DNA of 44,883 nucleotides, taken from NCBI RefSeq assembly GCF_017377715.1, contig NZ_JAFVMF010000027.1, positions 1 through 44,883 of the forward strand, given 5' to 3'. The notes beneath the pieces are model-generated. The model was not told where the DNA came from. It was given only the letters and a program-made list of their open reading frames with translations, and ran no database searches. This document shows positions 16,861-25,620 of this stretch, one piece after another. Origin of the DNA: Acetobacter sacchari (GTDB taxonomy: Bacteria; Pseudomonadota; Alphaproteobacteria; Acetobacterales; Acetobacteraceae). The position numbers and the translations under genes are program-made. The number at the start of each line of letters is the position of its first letter. Within the stretch, counting starts at the first letter, position 1.

Positions 16861-18047
16861 GAGGTCGCGTCCGCCGGGGTGTGAAGAGCGTATACTGTTT
16901 CTGGCCACACGACCGCCGAGTGTCCCTGATGGAAACGCGGGGCGCGATCGAGTTGCGCCGCCGGAATGATGAGCCGCCCGTCAGGCGCGAGCGCAAGGCC
17001 GCCCGGCCATGTCAGACGGGGGTCGGTGATCAGATGATGAGGGATACGACCGGGCGTGTAACTGTCGACGCTGCCTGTAGCGACATCTGACCAGTAGAGC
17101 GTTCCGTCGTGACCAACCGCCAACCCTCCGAGGGCGCCGGTTTTGTACCAAAGGGTCGCCGCTTCCTGAAACGCCGCTCCGGTGGACGCGGGATCGTCGA
17201 GGAAAGCGGTGTTCACGCGATAGAGCGGTCCGCAATAGGCTTGAACATACAGCCATTTTCCATCGGGGCTGACGGCGATAAGGTTGGCGTCGATGGCGAT
17301 GGGGCGTCCATCCGGCGCCGCAACGACGCCGTCCCTGGCCTGAATCGGCCGTCCTGCGGTCAGCGCAGGATGATGGTCCATGAAGCGTTGTGCGACGCCG
17401 CTTCCCAGATCGATGACGAGAAGACCTGCGACGCCGGAATCGAGTACGTATGCTGTCCGTCCATGGATAGCTATGCCGCCAAGCACGCTGCCCGGGCGCA
17501 GTGCAGCCGGATCGATGGACAATACGCGCGTGACGCTGTCGCTGTGCGTGTCGATCTCGACCAGCCGGGCGTCCGCGGTCGGCGGCTTTTCGCGGTCAGG
17601 GACGCCACTGTCCACGGCCCAGAGTTGTCCGTCCGGCGCGAGAGTTATTCCGGCCAAAGCCACGAAATGTTCGTCGACCGGGCCGTCTGCGGCGTTCCAT
17701 GCAGCATTTGGGTACGCCGCAGGCATTTCGTTCTCGCGCGCGATGCTGAGCTGTGGGCCATTGCCGCCGAGCCAGCGTGGAGCCTGCAACGCCACGCGTC
17801 CATCTGGCAGGGCCACAACCACGTCCCAAAGCTGGGAGCTGGAGGTAAAAATAGGCGTGAGGTCTGCTGCCGCGGCCTCAGGCGCAATTGGCATAGGCAC
17901 GGCATGGACGTCCGTTGGGAGTAGTATGGCTACTGCGGCGCTAGCCACGAGCGCCAGAGCGCCCGGAGAGCGGAAGGCTCGTGGGCGTGTGTCGGGCAGC
18001 CACAGGCTCGAAAGCCGCCTGATCGGAGACCGGCTGTTCGTGAGCAT
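16842..18047 (-). CDS. secreted major-royal-jelly/yellow-family beta-propeller protein
   Basis: A protein of about 401 residues of the MRJP/yellow family (PF03022 type), found sporadically in bacteria; the bacterial members have no settled function. A basic N-terminus and the hydrophobic run SPGALALVASAAVAILL, followed by VHAVP, look like a signal peptide. Family phrases include LWAVDSGVPDR, AYVLDSGVAGLLVIDL, SPDGKWLYVQAYCGPLYRV and LAPDGRLIIPAAQL, which fit repeated propeller blades. ATG at 18047 is the best available start but lacks a clear ribosome site; the frame is open up to 18254. An SMP-30/gluconolactonase-like lactonase is the alternative fold-mate. It precedes thrC on the same strand. 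Confidence 0.8.
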   Translation of the reverse strand: MLTNSRSPIRRLSSLWLPDTRPRAFRSPGALALVASAAVAILLPTDVHAVPMPIAPEAAAADLTPIFTSSSQLWDVVVALPDGRVALQAPRWLGGNGPQLSIARENEMPAAYPNAAWNAADGPVDEHFVALAGITLAPDGQLWAVDSGVPDREKPPTADARLVEIDTHSDSVTRVLSIDPAALRPGSVLGGIAIHGRTAYVLDSGVAGLLVIDLGSGVAQRFMDHHPALTAGRPIQARDGVVAAPDGRPIAIDANLIAVSPDGKWLYVQAYCGPLYRVNTAFLDDPASTGAAFQEAATLWYKTGALGGLAVGHDGTLYWSDVATGSVDSYTPGRIPHHLITDPRLTWPGGLALAPDGRLIIPAAQLDRAPRFHQGHSAVVWPETVYALHTPADATSDVLRK

Positions 18048-18333
18048 AGCGGCTTTAGCCGGGATGCTTCCGCATTGATCATGTTGAGGTGGCGAGATTC
18101 GCGCCAAGGCGCTCTGATCCAGATCGGCGAGCCTCGCACCGTTACGGCTGAAAAATCTCAGGTCTGAAGGACGCTGGTTCGAGGGGCCCCGCGCCATAAG
18201 GCGGTAGCGGAGGAGGGGGGAGCGAAGTCGGGCGGCGAGTCTCATGGCGGGCAATTTCGCCCGCGCCGTTCGGCCTTGGCAACCGTCGTCCGGCGCCAGT
18301 CACCGTTGTGCATAAGTCGGGCTTTCGGAATGG

Positions 18334-19620
18334 TTACGCGTGGTTCGCCAGAGCCAGCCCTTCCGCAACCGAGACGAACTCTCCGCCCAGTTCGACCTTC
18401 TCTTCCCCGAAACGACGCGTGAACATAGCCCGGACGGCGGGAACGAAGGACGTTCCGCCTGTCATGAACACTCTGTCTATACCATCCGAATCGATCTGGG
18501 CGCGGGCCAGAGCCCGGGAGACGCTGTCTTCAAATTGGGCAAGATCGGGGGCGATCCATTGCTCGAACGCCTCGCGCGTCACTTCCTGCTCGATGGAGAA
18601 ATTTTTCTGACTGAAACGGAGAGTCGCGCGGTCGGAAGAGGATAGTGCGCTTTTGACGTCGGACACGGCGCGGTAAAGGGTCTGTCCATTCTGCTCGCGA
18701 ACCAGTTCGATCAGTCGCGCAATCAGCTCCGGTTCGGCGGCGCCGCGCGCCACCTCCGCCATGTCGTTGAGAGTTTTGGGGGTGCGCATCAGCGACAGCC
18801 GGTGCCAGCGCGCCAGCGCGGTGTACCATTCGATGGGGACAGGCAACGGAGAGCCGCCCATGACGCGATAGACGCTGTCGCGACCGAGCAGAGGCGAGAC
18901 CATGTTGTCGATGATCCGATAGTCGAACTGGTCTCCGGCAAGTCCCACGCCAGCGTGGCCCAGAGCTTCGGGAGGCTTCCCGGACGCCGGGTCGAAACGC
19001 ATGACGGAGAAATCGCTTGTGCCGCCGCCGAAGTCGGCGACCAGCACGGTTGCGGGGCTGGTGAGACGTTGGGCGAATTTCCACCCGGCGGCTTCAGGCT
19101 CCAGAAGAGTGGAGACGTCGGTGAAGCCGGCCTGCGAGAAACTCTCGCGCAATCTGCGTTCACCCAGCGCGTCATCCGCGCCGTCTCCGACGAAGCGAAT
19201 CGGTCGACCAACCGTCACGGCGCAAGAATCGGGGGAGACGCCAGCCTGGGCCATCAACTCACGCAGAAACGAGGCGATCAGACTTTCAAGGGTCATCCGC
19301 TGCCCGAATATCTGCGTCTCGCGAAAGCTCGCCTGCGCGAGATAGGACTTCATCGACATGATCAGCCGACTCTCGGCGGGATCGTCGAGATAGGCCTCGA
19401 TGGCTTCAGCGCCTATCGCGCGCTCGAGGGTCGAGCGGCCTCGGCCTTCCTCATGCCAAAAGCATAGCAGAGTGCGGCATGTCTCTGCGGACGTTGCGTC
19501 CGGTCTTTTGAAGCTTGCGGTGCGTGTTGTGCCGTCGGGCTGACGTATGACGACGACGCTGTTCGTCGTGCCGAAGTCGATCCCGATCCGCGTCTTTTCA
19601 GAGAATGCGATGTCGTTCAT
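18334..19620 (-). CDS. Hsp70-family ATPase without substrate-binding domain (YegD-like)
   Basis: A 428-residue protein with the Hsp70/actin nucleotide-binding fold: IGIDFGTTNSVVVI (phosphate 1, residues 12-25), VLVADFGGGTSDFSVM (phosphate 2, about 193) and FMTGGTSFVPAVRAMF (adenosine loop, about 388). It ends straight after the ATPase domain and lacks the substrate-binding domain and lid of DnaK (about 640 residues). That matches the E. coli YegD type, whose task is unknown. It lies 54 bases after the EAL-like gene on the same strand, so the two are probably one transcript. Confidence 0.88.
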   Translation of the reverse strand: MNDIAFSEKTRIGIDFGTTNSVVVIRQPDGTTRTASFKRPDATSAETCRTLLCFWHEEGRGRSTLERAIGAEAIEAYLDDPAESRLIMSMKSYLAQASFRETQIFGQRMTLESLIASFLRELMAQAGVSPDSCAVTVGRPIRFVGDGADDALGERRLRESFSQAGFTDVSTLLEPEAAGWKFAQRLTSPATVLVADFGGGTSDFSVMRFDPASGKPPEALGHAGVGLAGDQFDYRIIDNMVSPLLGRDSVYRVMGGSPLPVPIEWYTALARWHRLSLMRTPKTLNDMAEVARGAAEPELIARLIELVREQNGQTLYRAVSDVKSALSSSDRATLRFSQKNFSIEQEVTREAFEQWIAPDLAQFEDSVSRALARAQIDSDGIDRVFMTGGTSFVPAVRAMFTRRFGEEKVELGGEFVSVAEGLALANHA

Positions 19621-19674
19621 GGGCGGCGGGGATAGAGAGCGTCATTCGCCCTGTCCAGTGTCGGCCTGGTGGCT

Positions 19675-20415
19675 TTAATCTTCGTCGTGCGCTTTGCCGC
19701 GGAACCCGTGGGTGGAGAGGAAGCAGGGCACAGTTTCGGCATGCCCTAGCGCCGTGCCCCGCCCTTCGGCGCAACCGATGTCCGTCAGGAAGGCGAGTGT
19801 CTCGGGGCAATCGACGCCGTCTGCGCGGGTAGCAAGTCCGAAGTCGGCGCCGAATCGGACGATGGCGCGGATGAGCGGCGGCTCGGCTTTCGCGACGGTA
19901 TGAGGCCGCAGGAGAATCTGCCGGTCGAGTTTCAGAGCGCTCAGCAGACCGGTGAAAGCACGGTCTCGTAAGAGAGTGAGGCTGGTCACGCCTGCGCCCA
20001 GTCCGGCGAACACCAACCCCACACCGAGGTCGTGCAGGGCCGCCAAAGCGTAGAACAGGTCGTCGTTTTCAGACGCGAGCGTGTTCTCACCAAATTCGAG
20101 TTCAAGCCGTGAGGCGTCCAGCTTCGTGGCGGCGAGTGACGTCGCCAGATGAAGGATCAAGTCGTCAGGTGGCGTCTCAACGGAGTCGAGTGGTAACGCA
20201 AGACGGCAGTGAGCCGGTAGCCGCGCTGCGATGGAGCAGCCACTTTCAACTATGGACGCCCACAGCGCATCGCTCCGTTTTCGCCGTGCGCTACGCGCCG
20301 TCAGTCCGGCGATATCGAGGTGAAGGTCGGCGCCGCTAAGCGTCTTTGTATCCAGGGCAAATCGTGGGGCCAGCATCGGTGAAAGAAAACGATCTTCGGA
20401 ACCGGTGGAGGTCAT
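19675..20415 (-). CDS. degenerate EAL-domain protein
   Basis: About 246 residues resembling an EAL (cyclic-di-GMP phosphodiesterase) domain throughout. LELEFGENTL stands at the ExxE strand. LVFAGLGAGVTSLTLLRDRA stands where DDFGTGYSSLxxL is expected. LKLDRQILL and ADGVDCPETLAFLTDIGCAEGRG stand for LKID and the AEGVET...GCxxxQG end. The EAL tripeptide itself, the DDFG acidic pair and the usual Gln are missing, so hydrolysis is unlikely; a ligand-binding or protein-binding role is inferred. No GGDEF or sensor domain is present. Start is uncertain: ATG 20415 is chosen, GTG 20466 is possible, neither has a good ribosome site. The Hsp70-type gene follows. Confidence 0.75.
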   Translation of the reverse strand: MTSTGSEDRFLSPMLAPRFALDTKTLSGADLHLDIAGLTARSARRKRSDALWASIVESGCSIAARLPAHCRLALPLDSVETPPDDLILHLATSLAATKLDASRLELEFGENTLASENDDLFYALAALHDLGVGLVFAGLGAGVTSLTLLRDRAFTGLLSALKLDRQILLRPHTVAKAEPPLIRAIVRFGADFGLATRADGVDCPETLAFLTDIGCAEGRGTALGHAETVPCFLSTHGFRGKAHDED

Positions 20416-20598
20416 GCGGGTGAGGCGTCTACGCGATGATCCGGTGAGCCCGTGGGCGGTCTTCACTGACTTTAGGCTCCGTGTCGCTTATGTGGCGAAA
20501 GCCTGTCACGGAAGCGTAACCGTCAGGTAAATATGGCTTATTTTCATCTATTTGGCCGACCAGGGCTGATGATGGGGCAATCAGGCTCCGTATACGAC

Positions 20599-20630
20599 GA
20601 AGCCGCGCCGACAGATGTCGACGCGGCTTC
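20599..20630 (-). terminator. hairpin after isocitrate dehydrogenase
   Basis: GAAGCCGCG pairs perfectly with CGCGGCTTC, and CGAC/GTCG pair inside the loop. It starts 27 bases after the stop of the minus-strand dehydrogenase gene and lies in the 190-base gap before the EAL-like gene. No T-run is seen. Confidence 0.5.
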
Positions 20631-20657
20631 AAAGTGGCTTGGCCGTGGCGAAGAAGC

Positions 20658-21686
20658 TTAGGACACCGCCTGCTTCAGCGCTGCGGTCAGATCCTTCGTT
20701 CCGGCGGTGCCGCCCAGATCGCGGGTGCGAACTTCACCGGCGGTGATGACCTTGGCGATCGCGGCGTCGATGCGATCAGCCAGATCCTGCCGACCGACGT
20801 GGCGCAGCATCATGACGGCGGCAAGCAGGAGCGCCAGAGGATTCGCAACGCCCTTGCCCGCGATGTCAGGCGCGGAGCCGTGGACGGCCTCGAAGATCGC
20901 GGCCTTCTCGCTGATGTTTGCGCCCGGGGCCATGCCCAGACCGCCGACGAGGCCCGCCGTCAGGTCGGAGAGGATGTCGCCGAACAGGTTCGTCGTCACG
21001 ATAACGTCGAACTGCCACGGGTTTGTGACGAGCTGCATCGCGCAGGCGTCGACGATACGCTCGTCAACCTCAACGCGGCCCTTGTACTCTTCGGCGACCT
21101 TCCGGCCCTCTTCGAGGAACAGGCCGCACATCTGCTTGATGATGTTGGCCTTGTGGACCAGCGTCACCTTCTTGCGGCCGTTTTTCAGGGCGTAGTCGAA
21201 GGCGAAACGGACGATGCGGTTGCACTCTTTGCGGGAGAGGAAGCCGCCGCTCATCGCGATGGCGCGCGGATCGCCGTCCAGAGGGATCACATGCTCGATC
21301 GCCGCATAGTAGCCTTCGAGGTTCTCGCGGACGATCACAAGGTCGATGTTCTCGAAGCGGCTGCCCGGAATGATCGACTTCGTCGGACGCAGGTTCGAAT
21401 AAAGGCCGAACTCCTGACGCAGCGTGACGTTAATGGACTTGAAGCCGCCGCCTACCGGGGTGGTGAGCGGGCCTTTGATGGCCAGGCCTGTCTTGCGGAT
21501 GCTTTCGATCGTCTGCTTCGGCAGGGGGTCGTTGACGGCGTCAACGCCGGCCATGCCCGCCAGGTGGGCTTCCCAAGCGAACGGCGCGTCGACCGCGTCG
21601 AGGATTTCGACCACCGAATCCATAATCTCGGGGCCGATGCCATCGCCGGCGATCAGCGTGGCGGGGATAGTCTTGGTGTTCGTCAT
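20658..21686 (-). CDS. NAD-dependent isocitrate dehydrogenase
   Basis: A 342-residue member of the isocitrate/isopropylmalate dehydrogenase family, oxidising and decarboxylating a 2-hydroxyacid with NAD. GDGIGPEI (14-21) starts the protein. KSINVTLRQEFGLYSNLRP (about 83) carries the Ser/Asn/Arg substrate signature of isocitrate dehydrogenases of the NAD (IDH3-like) type. DVIVTTNLFGDILSD (about 225) supplies the metal-binding Asp residues, and AVHGSAPDIAGKGVANP the coenzyme loop. Isopropylmalate or homoisocitrate dehydrogenase are alternatives, less likely given the serine. GGGAG lies seven bases before the start. It probably feeds 2-oxoglutarate in the TCA cycle. Confidence 0.88.
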   Translation of the reverse strand: MTNTKTIPATLIAGDGIGPEIMDSVVEILDAVDAPFAWEAHLAGMAGVDAVNDPLPKQTIESIRKTGLAIKGPLTTPVGGGFKSINVTLRQEFGLYSNLRPTKSIIPGSRFENIDLVIVRENLEGYYAAIEHVIPLDGDPRAIAMSGGFLSRKECNRIVRFAFDYALKNGRKKVTLVHKANIIKQMCGLFLEEGRKVAEEYKGRVEVDERIVDACAMQLVTNPWQFDVIVTTNLFGDILSDLTAGLVGGLGMAPGANISEKAAIFEAVHGSAPDIAGKGVANPLALLLAAVMMLRHVGRQDLADRIDAAIAKVITAGEVRTRDLGGTAGTKDLTAALKQAVS

Positions 21687-21723
21687 CTATAAGCTCCCTT
21701 GCATCCGCCGCCTGTTCTGCCTT

Positions 21724-21745
21724 GCATCGCGTCGGAGCGCGATGC
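21724..21745 (-). terminator. hairpin after aminopeptidase P
   Basis: GCATCGCG and CGCGATGC form an 8-bp stem around a 6-base loop, 15 bases past the end of the aminopeptidase gene on the minus strand and 38 bases before the dehydrogenase start. No T-run on the minus strand. Confidence 0.35.
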
Positions 21746-21759
21746 GCAATCGCGTGTTT

Positions 21760-23565
21760 TCACTTCCTCTTGATGGGAGAGCAGGCATGCGCGAGCCACG
21801 ACCGTTCGTCGGATGGCAGAAGCGGCCCAACGCTCGCGAGGACGTGAGCGTGATACGCGTCGAGAATCCGGGCGTCTTCCTCACCAAGAACGTCGATGTC
21901 GATCAGACGCTGATCAAAGGGCGCGAGAGTCAGCGTTTCGAATGAAAGGAAGGCTTTGCCGTCCGGACCGATCTCCGGTTCGCAGACCAGAAGCAGGGTC
22001 TCGAGTCTGATCCCGAAGGCGCCGGGCCGGTAGTACCCGGGCTCGTTGGAGACGATCATGCCCGGGGCCAGCGCGATAGCGTTAGGCGCCTTTGCGATTC
22101 TCTGTGGCCCTTCGTGAACCGAAAGGTAGCTGCCGACGCCATGACCGGTTCCATGGTCAAAGTCGAGTCTGGCCTGCCACAATGCGTAACGCGCAAGCGA
22201 ATCGAGCGCATGTCCCGTGGTTCCGACTGGGAATACGGCGCGCGCCAGCAGCAGGTTACCCTTGAGAACGCGGGTAAAGCAGGATTTGATCTCCGCTGGC
22301 GGCTCGTTCGGGCCGGTCCAGACCGTGCGCGTGATGTCGGTCGTGCCGTCCGGATACTGCCCGCCGCTATCGATCAGGTAGACCATGTCTGCGCCGATCG
22401 GTCGGCTGGACTCCGGCGTCACCCGATAATGCATGATCGCGCCGTTCGGCCCTACGCCGGAGATCGCAGTGAAAGAATCGTCGCGATATTCCGGCGCCTC
22501 TGCGCGAAAAGCCTGTAGGCGGGCCGCGGCGTCCAACTCCGTGGAGCCAACGGCGGAGCTTTCGAGCCAGTGCAGAAAACGGCAGACCGCCACCGCGTCG
22601 CGGACGTGAGCCGTCCGCGCGCCCTCCTGCTCGACGCGATTTTTACGCGCACGCGGCAATGCGCACGGGTCGGGAACGTCGACAGTCTTGGCTCCGGCGG
22701 CGGTAAGGGTTTGCTCGAACCAGACGGGCGTTCCGGCTGGATCGAGAGCGACCGTCTTGCCGGATAGTGCGGACAACGCTTCGGTCAACTCTTTCGGTGC
22801 ACGGATGCCGACCTCATTACCAAGCCATTGGCGAATTTCCGGGCTGAACTTCCGCTCGTCGATGAACAGGTCGACCCGCCCGTCGCGGTGAAGCAACGCG
22901 GTGCTGAGGGTTACGGGCGTACTGGGCACGTCAGTGCCACGGATGTTGAGCAGCCACGCAATGGACGTCGTGTCGCTGATGACTGTGACATCGTGCCCTG
23001 AGGCGGCAAGCGCCTCCGCCAGTTCCGCCCGCTTTTCGGTGCTGCTGACTCCGGAGAATTCCAGTGGCTGGATAATGGCCGGGGAGAGCGGTTCCGCCGG
23101 GCGATCGGACCAGATAGCGTCGATCAGATTGCGGGACGTGGGGACGAGTTCGATGCAGCTGCTTTGCAAGGCATCGCGCGCGGCGCGGCTCATCACGCGC
23201 GGGTCGTACCCTATTCGGGCCAACTCGCCCGATTGAGTCTGGGAGGACAGCCAGTCACGGGGCGGGGTCTCCGTGATATGCTGCTTTTCCCAAACGGAGG
23301 CGTCGACCTCGTCATCCATCTGGGTGATGTAGCGACCATCGGAAAAAACGGCGGCGTGCTCCTTCAAAATCGCGGCAACGCCGGCGCTGCCGGTGAAGCC
23401 GCTGATCCACGCCAGTCGCTCGGCGCTGGCCGGTACGTATTCTCCCAGATACTCGTCGCTCCTTGGGACGATCAGCCCGTCGAGCCCCTCTTCAGCGATA
23501 ATGGCTCGCAAGGCGGTGAGCCGACGGGCGAGTTCGGTGGTTCGGGCCGGTGAAGCGTCGGGCAT
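21760..23565 (-). CDS. pepP: Xaa-Pro aminopeptidase (aminopeptidase P, M24B)
   Basis: Removes an N-terminal residue preceding proline. The 601 residues are the long, three-domain form seen in eukaryotes and many alphaproteobacteria. Two creatinase-like N-terminal domains come first, starting LTALRAIIAEEGLDGLIVP. The pita-bread catalytic domain has the metal ligands in DSGGQYPDGTTDITRT (about 400), GTGHGVGSYLSVHEGP (about 485) and IVSNEPGYYRPGAFGIRLE (about 517). No signal peptide is seen, so it is cytoplasmic. Its start faces the pqqA promoter region. Confidence 0.95.
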   Translation of the reverse strand: MPDASPARTTELARRLTALRAIIAEEGLDGLIVPRSDEYLGEYVPASAERLAWISGFTGSAGVAAILKEHAAVFSDGRYITQMDDEVDASVWEKQHITETPPRDWLSSQTQSGELARIGYDPRVMSRAARDALQSSCIELVPTSRNLIDAIWSDRPAEPLSPAIIQPLEFSGVSSTEKRAELAEALAASGHDVTVISDTTSIAWLLNIRGTDVPSTPVTLSTALLHRDGRVDLFIDERKFSPEIRQWLGNEVGIRAPKELTEALSALSGKTVALDPAGTPVWFEQTLTAAGAKTVDVPDPCALPRARKNRVEQEGARTAHVRDAVAVCRFLHWLESSAVGSTELDAAARLQAFRAEAPEYRDDSFTAISGVGPNGAIMHYRVTPESSRPIGADMVYLIDSGGQYPDGTTDITRTVWTGPNEPPAEIKSCFTRVLKGNLLLARAVFPVGTTGHALDSLARYALWQARLDFDHGTGHGVGSYLSVHEGPQRIAKAPNAIALAPGMIVSNEPGYYRPGAFGIRLETLLLVCEPEIGPDGKAFLSFETLTLAPFDQRLIDIDVLGEEDARILDAYHAHVLASVGPLLPSDERSWLAHACSPIKRK

Positions 23566-23737
23566 GGCGGTGGGTCAACTCCTGGTGCGGCAACAAAACG
23601 AGGTCGGGCGGGAAAGCGCCCCGTGACAAGACCCTAGAGCAAAGGGGAGAGGCGTGGCGATGTGTCGGGTCTGACCGTCTTTTCGTTGAGGGTGCTGTGA
23701 GCTGTTGAGCGTGGGATTAAGGAGTATTCGACAGAGT

Positions 23738-23751
23738 TCACGACTTCGTGA
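23738..23751. promoter_or_regulatory. palindrome upstream of pqqA
   Basis: TCACGA-CT-TCGTGA is a perfect 6+2+6 inverted repeat, 64 bases before the pqqA start, in the divergent gap between pepP and pqqA. Its position would suit an operator or a small 5' UTR hairpin. No regulator is known from this sequence. Confidence 0.3.
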
Positions 23752-23815
23752 CGCCATGCCGACAGGCGGCGGATTATAGTTCGCCGGAGTCTAACTTCGA
23801 AGGAGGATCACAGCT

Positions 23816-23896
23816 ATGGCATGGAACACACCGAAGATCACCGAAGTGCCCCTGGGCGCGGAGATCAACAGCTATGTTTGCGGTCAGAAGAAGTAA
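23816..23896 (+). CDS. pqqA: PQQ precursor peptide PqqA
   Basis: The 26-residue ribosomal peptide from which the redox cofactor pyrroloquinoline quinone is made. It reads MAWNTPKITEVP then LGAEINSYVCGQKK. Glu16 and Tyr20, the two residues that PqqE crosslinks and that become PQQ, are both present with the usual ExxxY spacing. AGGAGG lies nine bases before the ATG, a strong site suited to a peptide needed in excess. A hairpin follows, before pqqB. Confidence 0.96.
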   Translation: MAWNTPKITEVPLGAEINSYVCGQKK

Positions 23897-23922
23897 GACC
23901 CGAGCACAGCGTTTAAGGTTTG

Positions 23923-23955
23923 AAACGCCGTCGGCGCCTCGCGCTGGCGGCGTTT
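23923..23955 (+). terminator. partial terminator between pqqA and pqqB
   Basis: AAACGCCG pairs with CGGCGTTT over 8 bp, with GCGC/GCGC able to pair inside, and T residues continue after it. It lies 26 bases after the pqqA stop and 19 bases before pqqB. Such a stem would let pqqA be transcribed more than pqqBCDE, as known for other pqq clusters. Confidence 0.7.
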
Positions 23956-23974
23956 TACGTTTATAGCCACCGGC

Positions 23975-24877
23975 ATGCTTAAAGTGATTGTGCTAGGGGC
24001 TGCCGCCGGAGGCGGTTTCCCTCAGTGGAACTCCAATGCTTCCTCCTGCAATCGCGCGCGGTCGGGCGATCCCGCCGCGCCAGCCAGAACACAGGCGTCA
24101 ATCGCTTTTTCTGGCGATGGAGAGCGGTGGCATGTGGTGAACGCTTCTCCCGATATCCGGCAACAGATCAACTCAACGCTGGAGTTGCAGCCGAAGCATG
24201 GGCTGCGGTCTACCCCCATCGCCAGCGTGGTTCTGACTGGCGCGGAGGTCGACACCATTGCGGGGTTGTTGACGCTCCGTGAGCGCGAACCGTTTGATCT
24301 GTTTGCGACGGCTCAGGTTCTTGAACAAATCGACGCAAATCCCATTTTTGAAGCTTTGAACCGGGGGATCGTTGGCCGCCACGCCATGGCGCTCGACGAG
24401 CCTTTGACGTTGCAGACTCTTGAGGCTCGCCTGTTCGCGGCTCCGGGGAAAGTGCCGCTCTATGCTGAGAAGGGCGAAAATCCGGCGGCCGTGGTTGAAA
24501 ATGGCGAGACGACCGGGCTGGAAATCACCGATGGAGATGTTCGGGTGTTTTACATACCGGGCTGCGCGCGTATGACCGATGCGCTTTGCGAGAGGGTCAG
24601 GGGCGCGGACCTTGTGATGTTCGATGGCACGCTTTGGCAGGATGACGAAATGATCCGTGCTGGTCTGGGGCGGAAGACGGGGCGCCGTATGGGGCATATG
24701 TCGGTGAGTGGACAGGATGGCGTGATCGACGCCTTCAGCGATCTCGATGTGAAACGCAAGGTTTTTATCCACATCAACAATTCGAATCCCATCCTGCTGG
24801 CGGACTCGCCTGAACGGACGCAAGTGGAAAGCAATGGTTGGGACGTGGCTTTTGATGGCATGAGGATCGAGTTGTGA
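23975..24877 (+). CDS. pqqB: PQQ biosynthesis hydroxylase PqqB
   Basis: A metallo-beta-lactamase-fold protein of 300 residues. It is thought to hydroxylate the tyrosine part of the Glu-Tyr intermediate in PQQ synthesis. The N-terminus LKVIVLGAAAGGGFPQWNSN and the following SSCNRARSG are the hallmark of PqqB. TGAEVDTIAGLLTLRE (about 89) occupies the position of the lactamase metal motif, and HINNSNPILLADSPER lies near the C-terminus. Its stop overlaps the pqqC start by four bases (GTGA). Confidence 0.97.
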   Translation: MLKVIVLGAAAGGGFPQWNSNASSCNRARSGDPAAPARTQASIAFSGDGERWHVVNASPDIRQQINSTLELQPKHGLRSTPIASVVLTGAEVDTIAGLLTLREREPFDLFATAQVLEQIDANPIFEALNRGIVGRHAMALDEPLTLQTLEARLFAAPGKVPLYAEKGENPAAVVENGETTGLEITDGDVRVFYIPGCARMTDALCERVRGADLVMFDGTLWQDDEMIRAGLGRKTGRRMGHMSVSGQDGVIDAFSDLDVKRKVFIHINNSNPILLADSPERTQVESNGWDVAFDGMRIEL

Positions 24878-25611
24878 GCGACAGGCTTCTGACCCCGGAC
24901 GAACTCGAGGCGGCTCTTCGCGCCATCGGCGCCGAGCGCTATCACAACCTGCATCCGTTTCACCGCGCGTTGCATGACGGCAGGCTGAGCAAGGCGCAGG
25001 TGCAGGCCTGGGCGCTTAACCGGTATTATTATCAGGCCCGTATTCCGGCCAAGGACGCCACGTTGCTTGCCCGGTTGCCGACTGCGGAACTGCGGCGGGA
25101 GTGGCGCCGCCGCATCGAGGATCACGACGGCACGGAGCCCGGAACGGGCGGCGTCGCGCGCTGGCTGCGTCTGACCGACGGGTTGGGGTTGGACAGGAAC
25201 TATGTTGAATCGCTGGACGGTCTTTTGCCCGGCACGCGCTTCGCCGTCGACGCCTACGTCCATTTCGTCGGAGAGCGTTCGATACTTGAGGCGATTGCGT
25301 CGTCTCTTACCGAACTCTTCTCGCCGAACATCATCAGCGAACGTGTGTCGGGAATGCTGCGAAATTACAGCTTCATCACTGAGGAAACACTCGCCTATTT
25401 CACGCCGCGTCTCACGCAGGCGCCACGTGATTCTGACTTCGCGCTTTTTTATGTGAAGGAGCATGCCCGGACGGTGGAACAGCAGCAGGCGGTAATGGAC
25501 GCGTTGCGCTTCAAGTGCGGCGTGCTGTGGTCGATGCTGGACGCTCTGGATTATGCATATGTGACGCCCGGCTTTGTCCCGCCCGGCGCATTCGCGCCGC
25601 ACGCAGGGTAG
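24874..25611 (+). CDS. pqqC: pyrroloquinoline-quinone synthase PqqC
   Basis: The cofactor-free oxidase that closes the last ring and completes PQQ. The 245 residues have the all-helical heme-oxygenase-like fold and the family phrases RYHNLHPFHRALHDG, WALNRYYYQARIPAKD and EDHDGTEPGTGG. The start is GTG, with GAGGAT eight bases upstream and overlapping the pqqB stop. pqqD follows nine bases after the stop. Confidence 0.97.
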   Translation: MSDRLLTPDELEAALRAIGAERYHNLHPFHRALHDGRLSKAQVQAWALNRYYYQARIPAKDATLLARLPTAELRREWRRRIEDHDGTEPGTGGVARWLRLTDGLGLDRNYVESLDGLLPGTRFAVDAYVHFVGERSILEAIASSLTELFSPNIISERVSGMLRNYSFITEETLAYFTPRLTQAPRDSDFALFYVKEHARTVEQQQAVMDALRFKCGVLWSMLDALDYAYVTPGFVPPGAFAPHAG

Positions 25612-25620
25612 GTCCACACG

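Noticed and set aside
20634..21692. 352-codon plus-strand frame opposite isocitrate dehydrogenase
   Set aside because: Complete antisense overlap with a clear enzyme gene and no motif of its own.
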